Origin: DAISKN01 sp964553925
GTDB taxonomy: Bacteria; Acidobacteriota; Vicinamibacteria; Marinacidobacterales; SMYC01
Reading direction: 5' to 3'
DNA: 64,000 nucleotides
Assembly (NCBI GenBank): GCA_964553925.1
Contig: CAZKNR010000264.1
Span: 62,001 to 126,000, forward strand
This document shows, one piece after another, positions 7,481 to 16,040 of the stretch; position 1 is the first letter of the stretch; each line of letters opens with the position of its first letter. A program made the position numbers and the translations under genes. The notes beneath the pieces are model-generated. The model saw nothing but the letters and a program-made list of their open reading frames with translations, was not told the origin of the DNA and did not search any database.

Positions 7481-10060
7481 GTGTCGTCGCGACGCGCCCT
7501 TCTTCTCGCCGCGTTCTTCTTGAGCGGACTCGCCGCTCTGATTTTCGAGCTCGTCTGGACTCGCCTCCTTCTCCTCGCGATCGGCACCACCGCATCCGCC
7601 GTGGGCGTGGTGCTCGCGGCCTTCATGGGCGGGATGGCCGCCGGAAGTGCCCTCGCCGGCTCGAAGCGCGTGGCGCGGCTCGACCCCGTCGTCACCTTCG
7701 CCCTGCTCGAGGGTTTCGTCGGCGTATACGCCCTGCTGTCGCCGCCCATCCTCGATGGCATCGCCTCCGTCGGCCGCGCCGAGTTCCAGTTCCTGCTGGC
7801 TCTCCTGGCGCTTCTCCCGGCGACCATCGCCATGGGAGCGTCCTTGCCCGTGCTGGTCCGGGCGTTCGCCCACTCGGATGAGCCCGCGGCGGTAGGAATC
7901 GGGCGCCTCTACGCGGCCAACACCGCGGGCGCGGTCCTGGGACCGCTTCTCGCCGTGTTCTGGTTCTTCCCCACCGTCGGGTTGGGCGCGACTCTGTTCG
8001 TGGGAGCCTCCATCGACTTTCTCGTGTGCTTCGGTCTTCTCCTGGCGAAGCGGCGGCTCGGTCTCGGTCCGATCGAGAGCGGGGCCTCCGGCGCCTCCGG
8101 GGAAGCCACGTCGGTTCCGTTCGCGCTCCTCGCGACCGTGGGGCTCTCGGGCGCGAGCGCCATGGTCTACGAAGTCGCCTGGTCGCGCACCCTCTCGATG
8201 GTCTACGGCTCCTCGGTCTACGGCGTCTCCATCATGCTCTCGACTTTTCTCTTTGGGATCGCGATCGGCTCGGCCCTGACGGCCCGATTTCTGAAACGCC
8301 AGCGCGAGGGGATCGCAACTCTCCGCCTGGCCAAGGCCCTGATGCTCTCCGCGACTTTCGCCTTCATGAGCCTTCTGGTCGCGCAAAGCCTCCCGTTTCT
8401 GTTCCTGAACTTCTACACTTCTTTCGAAGGGAGCGTGCGCTCTCTCTTCTTCTCACAGTTCGTGATCGCCGCCCTTCTCATGCTTCCCTGCACCATGGCG
8501 CTCGGGGCGACGCTGCCGCTCGCGGTGGACGCTCTCCCGAAGTCCTCGGACCTGGGAGGCCAGGTCGCCCGCCTCTACAGCGCCAATCTCGCGGGATCGG
8601 CTCTCGGGGCCCTCTCCGCCTCGGCGCTTCTTCTCGCGAGCCTCGGGATCGAGTTCTCGATCCGCGCCGCGGCGATCGCCGTCCTTTTGATGGCGCTCTT
8701 TCTCCTCGCCCGGGCGCCGAAGTTCTCGATCGCGGCCGGCGCCGTCACCGGCTCGGCCATTCTTCTCATCCTCGCGCTCGACCCGAGCGCGGGGCGAGCG
8801 GCGAAGAGCTTCGGCATCTATAGCGGCGCCCGCGCCTACGCGCGGCTCGACGTCGGGAAGCTCCGGGAATTGGTGGCGGCGCATGAGCTCCTCTTCTACC
8901 GCGACGGACCGACGGCGTCGGTCGCGGTCTCGCAGATCGACCGTTTTCGCCTCCTCAAGATCAACGGGAAGACCGACGCCTCGAACGGCCCGGGCGATCT
9001 CCAGACGCAGCTTTTGATCGGCCATCTGCCGTTTCTCGCCATCGACGCCAAGAGGGTCGGTATCGTCGGGTGGGGAAGCGGAATGACCGTGGGGGCGGTG
9101 CTGAAGCACCCGGTCGAGCGGGTAGACGCCTTCGAGATCGAGCCCGCGGTCGTCGAGGCTTCGCGTTTCTTCGAGCCCGAGAACGGAAAACCGATGGACG
9201 ACCCGCGCCTCGAGCTCGTGCTCGGGGACGCCCGGCGTGAGCTTCGCCGCGGAGAGGACCGATACGACCTCATCATCAACGAGCCCTCGAACCCCTGGCT
9301 CACGGGCGTCGCGAACTTGTTCACGCTCGATTTCTTCGAGCTCGCCGCGAGTCGCCTGACGGACGACGGGGTCCTGTGCCAGTGGTTCCATCTCTACGGC
9401 ATGTCGGAGGATTCCACCCGCTCGCTCATCGCGACGTTTCGGAGAGTCTTCCCCCACGTCGTGGCGTTCAAGGACCGTGACCTCATCCTCATCGGATCGC
9501 GCAAACCGGTCTCGATCTCCGTCGAGCGGCTGAACCAACTCTACCAGTCGAAAGAGATCGGCGAGAGCCTCGCCCGCGCGGGCCTCAAATACCCCTCCGA
9601 CGTGCTCGTGAGCATGCGCCTCGATAGCCTTGGCGTCGAAGCTTTCGCAAAAGAAGCCCCGATGAACACCGACGACAACATGCGGCTCGAGCTCCGGGCC
9701 CCGAGAACGCTCTATCGCGACGATGTCGACTCGATCCTCGAGGCCATGCGAAAGCACCGTCCCGACATCGTTTCCCAACTGACCGACATGCCGTCGGAGG
9801 CGTGGGTCCGGTCGGAGCTCGCGGCGTCCTACTTCACCTCCGGCGAGCTCGACGCCGCGCTCGAGAACGCCGAGCGCTCGGTCGCTCTCACGGCTTCGTT
9901 CGAGGGGCAGAAGCTTCTCGGTCAGATCCTCCAGCAGCTCGGCCGCAAGAACGAGGCCCGGGCCGCGCTCGAAGGTGCTCTCGACGCCGGAGGCGACCCC
10001 GCGGGCCGCCGTTTCGTCGAAGCGATGCTGCGCTCGCTCTCGAGCCCCACGGGCTCGTAG
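7481..10060 (+). CDS. Membrane protein fused to spermidine-synthase-like and TPR domains
   Basis: The 859-residue protein has three parts. Residues about 1-430 form roughly a dozen hydrophobic segments in an MFS-like arrangement (LLLAAFFLSGLAALIFELVWTRLLLLAIGTTASAVGVVLAAFMGGMAAGSAL, repeated as SGASAMVYEVAWSRTLSMVYGSSVYGVSIMLSTFLFGIAIGSAL). Residues about 450-700 form a spermidine-synthase-like Rossmann methyltransferase fold: FYRDGPTASVAV, LKINGKTDASNGPGDLQTQLLIGHLPF, VGIVGWGSGMTVGAVLKHPVERVDAFEIEPAVVEASRFF, LVLGDARRELRRGEDRYDLIINEPSNPW. The last 80 residues resemble TPR helices. Membrane-fused spermidine-synthase homologues are common in Deltaproteobacteria and Acidobacteria, and their product is generally unproven. 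GTG start chosen from the promoter spacing. Confidence 0.8.
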   Translation: MSSRRALLLAAFFLSGLAALIFELVWTRLLLLAIGTTASAVGVVLAAFMGGMAAGSALAGSKRVARLDPVVTFALLEGFVGVYALLSPPILDGIASVGRAEFQFLLALLALLPATIAMGASLPVLVRAFAHSDEPAAVGIGRLYAANTAGAVLGPLLAVFWFFPTVGLGATLFVGASIDFLVCFGLLLAKRRLGLGPIESGASGASGEATSVPFALLATVGLSGASAMVYEVAWSRTLSMVYGSSVYGVSIMLSTFLFGIAIGSALTARFLKRQREGIATLRLAKALMLSATFAFMSLLVAQSLPFLFLNFYTSFEGSVRSLFFSQFVIAALLMLPCTMALGATLPLAVDALPKSSDLGGQVARLYSANLAGSALGALSASALLLASLGIEFSIRAAAIAVLLMALFLLARAPKFSIAAGAVTGSAILLILALDPSAGRAAKSFGIYSGARAYARLDVGKLRELVAAHELLFYRDGPTASVAVSQIDRFRLLKINGKTDASNGPGDLQTQLLIGHLPFLAIDAKRVGIVGWGSGMTVGAVLKHPVERVDAFEIEPAVVEASRFFEPENGKPMDDPRLELVLGDARRELRRGEDRYDLIINEPSNPWLTGVANLFTLDFFELAASRLTDDGVLCQWFHLYGMSEDSTRSLIATFRRVFPHVVAFKDRDLILIGSRKPVSISVERLNQLYQSKEIGESLARAGLKYPSDVLVSMRLDSLGVEAFAKEAPMNTDDNMRLELRAPRTLYRDDVDSILEAMRKHRPDIVSQLTDMPSEAWVRSELAASYFTSGELDAALENAERSVALTASFEGQKLLGQILQQLGRKNEARAALEGALDAGGDPAGRRFVEAMLRSLSSPTGS

Positions 10061-10063
10061 TCG

Positions 10064-10501
10064 CTACGGCAACGGCTGCCCGAACCCGAGGACGTAGCCT
10101 TCGCGATCGCGCACGGCGAACTCCTCCATTTGGTACTGCTCCTGGACGACCGGCCCATACACGACGTCCGCCCCGTTCGCCGAGAGCTCCGCGTGAAGCG
10201 CTCTCACATCGCGCACCCAAAAGAACACGTCCCACGTTCCTCCCTGCTTCTCGTTGGGGCTGATGTGCTCGGGCACCGGCACGAGGCGCAGCATGATGGA
10301 CAGGCCGTCACGGCTGAGAATCGCGAACTGCGGCGGGACCCCGCTCACGTACTCGCGCTGAAAGCCAAACACGCGCTCATAGTGGACCGCGGACTGCTCG
10401 ACATCAGCCACGGGAAAATACGGCGCGCTCCGAAGCAACTGGCGCGTTTGTTGGATCGACACGTGTAACCTCACTAAGTTTAGTTTAGGTTTCGCCCTCA
10501 C
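10064..10501 (-). CDS. VOC superfamily (glyoxalase/bleomycin-resistance-like) protein
   Basis: The 145-residue protein has the beta-alpha-beta-beta-beta repeats of vicinal oxygen chelate proteins: LLRSAPYFPVADVEQSAVHYERVFGFQREYV, QFAILSRDGLSIMLRLVP, GTWDVFFWVRDVRALHAELSANGADVVYGPVVQEQYQMEEFAVRDREGYVLGFGQ. A metal-dependent isomerase, lyase or dioxygenase, or a ligand-binding role, is possible; the substrate cannot be told. The ATG at 10501 gives 17 bp of overlap with the upstream grpB-like gene. An internal GTG at 10462, nearer the domain boundary, is an alternative start. It is the last gene of a short minus-strand run. Confidence 0.8.
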   Translation of the reverse strand: MRAKPKLNLVRLHVSIQQTRQLLRSAPYFPVADVEQSAVHYERVFGFQREYVSGVPPQFAILSRDGLSIMLRLVPVPEHISPNEKQGGTWDVFFWVRDVRALHAELSANGADVVYGPVVQEQYQMEEFAVRDREGYVLGFGQPLP

Positions 10502-11027
10502 GAGCCTCGTCGGTGAGGCTCTGCAGGACCCGCGCTATGAACGGACTTTTGGCCTCGGTGTACGCTTCCCGATCGAATCGGTGGACCTCGGCCAGGCGAC
10601 GCTTGAGCTCTGCGTAGTCACGGGCGACGGCCGGATCAGAACGCAGGCAGTCACGAAACGCGATTCGCTCGGTCCAAAGAAGGCTTCGATAAGGGACCAG
10701 GTGGAGGTGATGCGTTCGAACGGAAAAGCTGGGCTTGCAGAACCAGTGCATCACATCGGCGCGGTACGGCGCGTATTGGTACCCCTCGTTCCGAAGAGCG
10801 GCCAGCGCTTCTCGCGAGGCATCGAGGCTCTCGACCGCGGCCATGATATCGATCACCGGTTTCGCGGGAAGACCAACGACGGCCGTGCTGCCAACATGCT
10901 CGATTGGGCCGATGAGCCAGGAACAAAGCGTACGGCTCAGTAGCTGTCGCTCGAGCTCGAAGAGAGCGGGCCAGGCTGGGTCGTAGGAAGCGAGGTGTAC
11001 GGGGGCTTCGTCAGCGATGCCGGACAC
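10485..11027 (-). CDS. GrpB family protein (UPF0157)
   Basis: The 180-residue protein matches the GrpB/UPF0157 family, which has a nucleotidyltransferase-like fold. Typical blocks are YDPAWPALFELERQLLSRTLCSWLIGPIEHVGSTAVVGLPAKPVIDIMAAV, GYQYAPYRADVMHWFCKPSFSVRTHHLHLVPYRSLLWTERIAFRDCLRSDPAVARDYAELKRRLA. The HVGSTAVVGLPAKPVIDI stretch is the family signature. The biochemical role is not established. It lies 7 bp downstream of the truncated haemoglobin gene. Confidence 0.88.
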   Translation of the reverse strand: MSGIADEAPVHLASYDPAWPALFELERQLLSRTLCSWLIGPIEHVGSTAVVGLPAKPVIDIMAAVESLDASREALAALRNEGYQYAPYRADVMHWFCKPSFSVRTHHLHLVPYRSLLWTERIAFRDCLRSDPAVARDYAELKRRLAEVHRFDREAYTEAKSPFIARVLQSLTDEAREGET

Positions 11028-11034
11028 GCCGTTG

Positions 11035-11484
11035 CTACTTCACCATAATGTCGGGCTTCAGCTTCACCACGATTTCTATCAATTCGGCCTTGTCTTTTTC
11101 GGACACCTTGGCCGCGTCGATAGCCGCTCCGAAATGCCCAAGGGTAGACTTCCAATGCGCCTCGGTTATCGTCAGCCCCGTGTGCGCCGTCTTCAGGTCG
11201 CGGCCGATGTACGCGCAGGGGCCGCCGGTCCGCTCACAGAGGAGCTCTACGAGCAGCTGGGACTGGCGCTTGCCGGTATCCGCGCTGGTGCCGGCGATGA
11301 AGTGCTTGAGCTCCGGGTCCTCGGCAAACCGGCGCTCGAGATCGGAGAGGATGGATGCAATCGCGTCATAGCCGCCGAGTCGTTGATAGAGGGACCTCGC
11401 ATTCGTTTCCTTCTGCGCCGCGCCAACGCCCGCGGTGGCGACGACCAGGAGGGCTAGTGTCGAGATCAGGCTACGTGTTGGCAT
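11035..11484 (-). CDS. Exported group I truncated haemoglobin
   Basis: The 149-residue protein has a cleavable-looking signal peptide (MPTRSLISTLALLVVATAGVGAAQ), then a truncated globin domain: SLYQRLGGYDAIASILSDLERRFAEDPELKHFIAG, SQLLVELLCERTGGPCAYIGRDLKTAHTGLTITEAHWKSTL. The ICE/CERTGGPC-YxGRDxKTAHxGL block is the group I (trHbN) signature, and the His of KTAHTGL is the proximal haem ligand. Most trHbN proteins are cytoplasmic and handle oxygen or nitric oxide. The signal peptide puts this one in the periplasm, a less usual site. It leads the run towards the GrpB and VOC genes. Confidence 0.88.
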   Translation of the reverse strand: MPTRSLISTLALLVVATAGVGAAQKETNARSLYQRLGGYDAIASILSDLERRFAEDPELKHFIAGTSADTGKRQSQLLVELLCERTGGPCAYIGRDLKTAHTGLTITEAHWKSTLGHFGAAIDAAKVSEKDKAELIEIVVKLKPDIMVK

Positions 11485-11498
11485 GGAGCAAGCTTACT

Positions 11499-12665
11499 TC
11501 AACCCTGCGGTCGAAGCACTTCCTCGTAGAGGCGCGCGAGCTCTTTCACCCGAAGGGACCAGGAGAAGCGCGTCTCCACCAGCGCGCGGCTTTTCGCGCC
11601 CCAGGACACCCGATCGGCTCCGCTCAGCGCTTCGACGATGGCGTGCGCCATGGCACCCACGTCTCCGGGGGGAACCAGGAAGCCGTTCTCACCGTTGTCG
11701 ATCTTGTCGGGAATGCCGCCGACGCGGGTGGCGACGACGGCCTTTCGATGGGCCATGGCTTCGAGGGTGACCATGGAGCTTCCTTCGTAGAGCGTCGGGT
11801 GGACGAAGAGGTCGCACCGCTCGTAGAGCGCGTGAAGCTCGTCGTCGGTCACGCGGCCCAAGAGGCGCGCGTGAGGAGACAGCCCCTCCCGCTCGATCTC
11901 CTCTTCGAGGCTCCCTCGTTCCGGGCCCTCGCCCACCAGGACCCAGAGGAAGTCCTTCGGAATCCGAGAGAGAGCTCGCACCAGAAACGAGAATCCCTTG
12001 TTCGACTCGAGCCTTCCCACCGAAAGAAGCACTCGAGCCGCGAGCGGGATGCCGAGCTTCACGGGAGGGATCTCGCGATCGATCTCCGAGAGGTCGATGG
12101 CGTTGGGAACGAGCGCGACCTTCCGCTCGTCGATCCCGAGGTTCGAGAGAATGTCGCTCTTCATCGACCTATCGGGGGCGAGGACGCGCGCGGCCCGGCG
12201 GGCGGCGAAGCGCGTGGCGGATCGGAGGGGGAGGTACAGCGCACGCTTCAACTTCGGTGCGTGGAACTCCTCCATTCCGTGCGGGTGCAGGATCAGGGGC
12301 GCGGATTTCGCTCCCGCCAGAAGCGCGTAGCCGAACGCGGCGCCGCCGTCGGCCTGGACCACGTCCGCGCGGTCGTCCGACAGGAGCCGTCGCGCCGCGC
12401 GAAGGCTCCAGGCGAGGTAGTTGGTATCGCGGTCGAGGATCGCGAATCCCCTTCGCCGCGGCCAGGGAATCATCCGGTACGGTACGAAGACGGTGCCCTC
12501 GCGCCCGGTGCCCGCACCCGAAGCCGGGGGAGCTGTGTACAGGGTTACGTCGCAACCTTCGAGACGCAGATACTTCTCGAGAGCCGCCACGTGGCGCTCG
12601 AGGCCGCCATAGCCGTGGAGGGGAAAGATCGCCCGCGAGAGAAGCGCGACTTTCACGTCTGGCAT
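11499..12665 (-). CDS. GT4 family glycosyltransferase
   Basis: The 388-residue GT-B enzyme transfers a sugar from an activated donor to a surface-glycan or lipid-linked acceptor. It shows the Gly-rich N-terminal loop (PLHGYGGLERHVAALEKYL), RVLLSVGRLESNKGFSFLVRALSRIPKDFLWVLVGEGPERGSLEEEI, LLGRVTDDELHALYERCDLFVHPTLYEGSSMVTLEAMAHRKAVVATRVGGIPDKI. The EGSSMVTLEAM block holds the EX7E-type donor-binding element. No membrane segment. Last gene of the 21.4-11.5 kb glycan operon; its start overlaps the upstream GT4 gene by 13 bp. Donor and acceptor are unknown. Confidence 0.88.
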   Translation of the reverse strand: MPDVKVALLSRAIFPLHGYGGLERHVAALEKYLRLEGCDVTLYTAPPASGAGTGREGTVFVPYRMIPWPRRRGFAILDRDTNYLAWSLRAARRLLSDDRADVVQADGGAAFGYALLAGAKSAPLILHPHGMEEFHAPKLKRALYLPLRSATRFAARRAARVLAPDRSMKSDILSNLGIDERKVALVPNAIDLSEIDREIPPVKLGIPLAARVLLSVGRLESNKGFSFLVRALSRIPKDFLWVLVGEGPERGSLEEEIEREGLSPHARLLGRVTDDELHALYERCDLFVHPTLYEGSSMVTLEAMAHRKAVVATRVGGIPDKIDNGENGFLVPPGDVGAMAHAIVEALSGADRVSWGAKSRALVETRFSWSLRVKELARLYEEVLRPQG

Positions 12666-13831
12666 GTCTCGGCGACGCTACGGTAAAGGGCCTCGACGCG
12701 GGGGAGGACGACCTCCTCGGCGAAAACCGCTTCCGCCCGCCGCCGCGCCCCTTCGCGAAGACGCTTGGCGAGGTGCGGGTCTCCGAGAACCCGTCGAAGG
12801 GCCCGGCCGAGATCCTCGACGCCTCGCCCCAGGAGTCCGCTCTCGCCGTCGACTACGATCTCGTCGGTCCCGCCGGTCGGCTCAGCTACGATGACCGCTC
12901 CGAGTGCTACCGCATCGAGGAGGACCCGCGAGAGCGGCTCCTGCCAACGCGAGGGGAAGAGAAGGCAGTCCGCGTGCTTGATGAGCGCGAGTATTCGCTC
13001 TTCGTCAACCCAGCCGAGATAACGAACGTTGCCTCCCTTGGCGCGGAGATCGGCTTCGAGGCTTCCGGATCCCGCGACGAGGAGCGGAATCTCCGTCCGC
13101 GCCGCGTCCAGAATCGGGAAGAGAAGGTCCGGCGCTTTTCCCGGCTCGAGCTTTCCGACGAAAAGGAGGTAACGTTCTGGGACAGCGGTCGGCCGTGCGG
13201 GTTCGTCCGGCTGGGACTCGACGAAATTGGGGATCACGCTCACCCGTTCGACGGGGAGTGTCCCCGCGACGTAGCGACTCACCGCCGTTACGGCGCTCGC
13301 TCTCTCGAGCACTCGCCTGCGGCTCTCGAGCTCCCAGCCAACGAAGGGAGGAAGAACCGGAGCAATGGGACGGAGTACGGGCCGATGTCTCCCGATACAG
13401 GTAACCCGCCGCGTGTAACTGCAACCTGGACAAGGCTCGGATCCCGAGAGCATCGTCGACCAGATGCAGACCGGCCAGTAATCGCGGACGGTGACGACGT
13501 TGGGAAGGCGCGGAAGCGCGCGTCTCGTGGCGCCGGCGGAAAGCCAGTGCTGGGCGTGCGCCAGGTCCCAGGCCTCCTCGCCCGCGGCCAGAACCATGCC
13601 TCTTGCGAAGGCGCGCTCCCGTTCTCGCGCGTTGCCGAGCTTCGAAGCCGGAATTGCGACCTCGGCGACCTCGACTCCCTCCCACTCCTTTTGTCCCGAA
13701 GCCTCTCGCCTCGCGACCACCACCCGTACTCTATGACCCCGTCGCTTCAGAGCTTTCGCGAGAGTCGAAGTCGAGCGCCCGCTCCCTCCGCCTCCCGGCG
13801 GAAACGAATCGGTGGTCAAGAGGACGTTCAT
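12653..13831 (-). CDS. GT4 family glycosyltransferase
   Basis: The 392-residue protein starts at the ATG ending at 13831 (MNVLLTTDSFPPGGGGSGRSTSTLAKALKRRGHRVRVV). This start is favoured over longer frames because it gives an ATGA overlap with the upstream glycosyltransferase stop at 13828. The GT-B motifs are PPGGGGSGRST, RYLLFVGKLEPGKAPDLLFPILDAARTEIPLLVAGSGSLEADL, and LIKHADCLLFPSRWQEPLSRVLLDAVALGAVIVAEPTGGTDEIV. A Cys pair region (PCPGCSYTRRVTCIGRH) in the middle resembles the cysteine-containing insert seen in some GT4 enzymes. Middle gene of the glycan operon; substrate unknown. Confidence 0.86.
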   Translation of the reverse strand: MNVLLTTDSFPPGGGGSGRSTSTLAKALKRRGHRVRVVVARREASGQKEWEGVEVAEVAIPASKLGNARERERAFARGMVLAAGEEAWDLAHAQHWLSAGATRRALPRLPNVVTVRDYWPVCIWSTMLSGSEPCPGCSYTRRVTCIGRHRPVLRPIAPVLPPFVGWELESRRRVLERASAVTAVSRYVAGTLPVERVSVIPNFVESQPDEPARPTAVPERYLLFVGKLEPGKAPDLLFPILDAARTEIPLLVAGSGSLEADLRAKGGNVRYLGWVDEERILALIKHADCLLFPSRWQEPLSRVLLDAVALGAVIVAEPTGGTDEIVVDGESGLLGRGVEDLGRALRRVLGDPHLAKRLREGARRRAEAVFAEEVVLPRVEALYRSVAETCQT

Positions 13832-14991
13832 CGCTTCGGGACCAGGCTCGTGAGGATCCTCTCGAGCTGCTCGCAATGACGCTGCCAGCTGAAATGGGCG
13901 ACGACGCGCTCGCGCCCCGCATCCCCCATAGACCGCGCTCGGACCGGATCCGCGAGGAGCCTCGCGATCGCGACGGCGAGCGCCTCTTCGTCCCCTTCCG
14001 CGACCAGGAGGCCTTCCTGTTCCTGGCGGACGACCTCGGCGAGGGGAGGAACGTCGAGGGAAACGACCGGAAGCGACGTCGCCATGTACTCGAAGATCTT
14101 CAACGGCGACCAGTAGAAGCCGAGCTTCATCTGCCCGAGGCGCGACGGCTGATAGGGCGCGACGCCGACCTTGGCGGCTCGGAGATAGGACGGCATTTCG
14201 TCGTAGGCGACCGCGCCAGTAAAAAGGACCGCGTTCTCGATCCCGAGCTTCCGTGCGAGCAGCCGCGTCTCTTCCCACGTGGGTCCGGCCCCGACGAAGA
14301 GAAAGAAGGCCTCGGGTTCCCGTGAAAGCACTTTCGCCGCGGCGCGCACCAGGAGATCGGCCCCGTGCCAGGGACGGAAGCTTCCCGAGAAGACGACGAC
14401 TTTCGCCTTGTCGGGGATCGGAAGGCGCCTCTTCGCGACGTCGGGACGGAAGCGCTCCACGTTCGCCCCCCAGTGAACGCGGTGGACTTTTTCCCCGGGA
14501 ACATCTTCGGGAACGATTGCGGGAAGCGGCGTCACCAGGGCGCTCGCTTTCTCGACCAGCTCTTCGCGGATGCGCGAAAGAGGCCGGAAGAGGAGGGCAC
14601 GATCGAGTGCGCTCTTCAATGACCCTGGATGGTCCTTGATGGGCGAGTTCACTTCGAGAAGCGACGGGATGCCCCGCGCGTGGGCGGCCCGGACCCCTTC
14701 GCCGCCGAAATTATAGTAGCGCTCCATCACCGCCTCGATGCCGAGTCGCTCGAGGAGCTCTTCCACCCGGCGCCTCGCGGTCCACCGAAAGAACCGATGC
14801 TCGAAAGGAAGGCGGCTCGGATGTAACTCGTAGGGCGGGACGGCGCCATTCGTGCGCCCTTGCCCCGGAAGAGCGAGGACGTGGACTTCGTGCCCGCGCG
14901 CGGCGAGCCCGCGAGCCACTTCCTCCACGTGAACCGAGCCTCCTGTCTTTCCCGGCACCCTCTGATCGGAGGCGACGTAGAGGAGCTTCAC
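13828..14991 (-). CDS. GT4 family glycosyltransferase
   Basis: The 387-residue GT-B enzyme has an N-terminal GGSVHVEEVARGLAARGHEVHVLALPGQ block and a donor-binding C-terminal half (KVVVFSGSFRPWHGADLLVRAAAKVLSREPEAFFLFVGAGPTWEE, LFTGAVAYDEMPSYLRAAKVGVAPYQPSR, SPLKIFEYMATSLPVVSLDVPPLAEVV). The SPLKIFEYMA block is the GT4 EX7E region. It overlaps the next gene by ATGA and follows the methyltransferase after 5 bp, so it is clearly within the operon. Probably acts on the inner face of the cytoplasmic membrane. Specificity unknown. Confidence 0.87.
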   Translation of the reverse strand: MKLLYVASDQRVPGKTGGSVHVEEVARGLAARGHEVHVLALPGQGRTNGAVPPYELHPSRLPFEHRFFRWTARRRVEELLERLGIEAVMERYYNFGGEGVRAAHARGIPSLLEVNSPIKDHPGSLKSALDRALLFRPLSRIREELVEKASALVTPLPAIVPEDVPGEKVHRVHWGANVERFRPDVAKRRLPIPDKAKVVVFSGSFRPWHGADLLVRAAAKVLSREPEAFFLFVGAGPTWEETRLLARKLGIENAVLFTGAVAYDEMPSYLRAAKVGVAPYQPSRLGQMKLGFYWSPLKIFEYMATSLPVVSLDVPPLAEVVRQEQEGLLVAEGDEEALAVAIARLLADPVRARSMGDAGRERVVAHFSWQRHCEQLERILTSLVPKR

Positions 14992-14996
14992 CGGTT

Positions 14997-16040
14997 TCAG
15001 ACGGCGCGGAGAAGGAGGAAGAACGGCCCCGTCCGCACGCGACCGAAGAGCACCACGTCGAGCTTCATGAGCTCGGAAGCGAGGCCCAGCGGAATATGAG
15101 CCCAGCGGCCGACGTCGGGCTTCGCCGAGCCGTGCGATTGGCCGTGACCGGGTGCTTCAGTTCCCGCGTCTTCTTTCCGCTTCGAATAGACGTTGTGCTC
15201 CACGAGCGGGAGCAACAGGTCCTCGATGACCGACTTGAAGAACACGTTGTAGTACCGGATCATCTCGATCTCGAACCCGGTCCGCGTCAGGAGCCCGTCG
15301 AGCTGGGCGTAGCTTCCGAGGGCGTTCCGGTGGTCGGACTTCCGCTCCCGCTCGGGGGCGTTGTCGACGAGCCCCTTGGTGTCGAGGTAGCGAACGAGAC
15401 GGTTGACGCCGCGCTGGAAGACGGCGAGCTTCGAGCTCATCATCACGTGGGAGTAGACGAAGAACTTCCCTCCCGGGCGAAGGACCCGCCGCGCCTCGGA
15501 CAGCATCCGCACCACCCCCTCCTCGGTGAGGTGCTCGAGGACGTCGAGAGAGTAGGCCTTGTCGAAAGACGCCTCCGCGAAAGGAAGGAGACGCACGTCG
15601 CCGCGGGCGAGGTCGACGCTCCGGAGAGGCTCGGGGGCGAAATGAGATCCGGCGTCGATCCCCACCAGCTCCCCGCAACTTGGTCTCTTGAAGAAGACGA
15701 AGCGACCGTTGCCGCAGCCGATGTCGAGGACGCGATCTCCCTGGCCGGGCCTCAGCATCCTCGTCATAACGTCCATCTTCACTCGGGCGGAGAGGAAGAG
15801 TGGCCGGAGGGGGCCCGGGCGATGATGGAACTCCTCTTCCGCGTATTCCGTGAGATCGGAGAAGGTGTCCGCGGGCGGCCGTAGATCCAGGTAGCCTCGA
15901 TCGTCGAGCGCGGGAAACTCCCGCCCGCAGTGCGAGCACCGAAGACCCTCGCTCTCCGACTCGAGGCTCGACGAGGCGCCGTTGCCGTTCGCAAGACAGG
16001 CGGGACAGCGAGCGATCGTGCGGAGGTACTCGGAGATCAC
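14997..16040 (-). CDS. SAM-dependent methyltransferase with N-terminal zinc-ribbon-like segment
   Basis: The 347-residue protein begins with a Trm112-like Cys4 segment (CPACLANGNGASSS...LRCSHCGREFPALDDRGYLDLR). A class I methyltransferase domain follows: DRVLDIGCGNGRFVFF (SAM-binding loop), ELVGIDAG, ARGDVRLLPFAEASFDKAYSLDVLEHL, RRVLRPGGKFFVYSH. The GTG start at 16040 overlaps the upstream stop as GTGA and keeps the Cys4 segment. The longer open frame to 16952 is only the shadow of the neighbouring membrane-protein gene. Likely methylates a sugar or lipid in the glycan pathway; acceptor unknown. Confidence 0.85.
   Translation of the reverse strand: MISEYLRTIARCPACLANGNGASSSLESESEGLRCSHCGREFPALDDRGYLDLRPPADTFSDLTEYAEEEFHHRPGPLRPLFLSARVKMDVMTRMLRPGQGDRVLDIGCGNGRFVFFKRPSCGELVGIDAGSHFAPEPLRSVDLARGDVRLLPFAEASFDKAYSLDVLEHLTEEGVVRMLSEARRVLRPGGKFFVYSHVMMSSKLAVFQRGVNRLVRYLDTKGLVDNAPERERKSDHRNALGSYAQLDGLLTRTGFEIEMIRYYNVFFKSVIEDLLLPLVEHNVYSKRKEDAGTEAPGHGQSHGSAKPDVGRWAHIPLGLASELMKLDVVLFGRVRTGPFFLLLRAV

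Noticed and set aside
5169..7523. A 784-codon + frame inside the 963-residue gene.
   Set aside because: Arg/Pro/Gly-rich translation typical of a high-GC out-of-frame shadow. The 963-residue frame has normal composition.
13832..14278. N-terminal extension of the GT4 gene at 12653-13831 to 14278.
   Set aside because: It overlaps the adjacent GT4 gene entirely and has Arg-rich shadow composition. The ATG at 13831 gives the proper GT4 N-terminus and an ATGA overlap.
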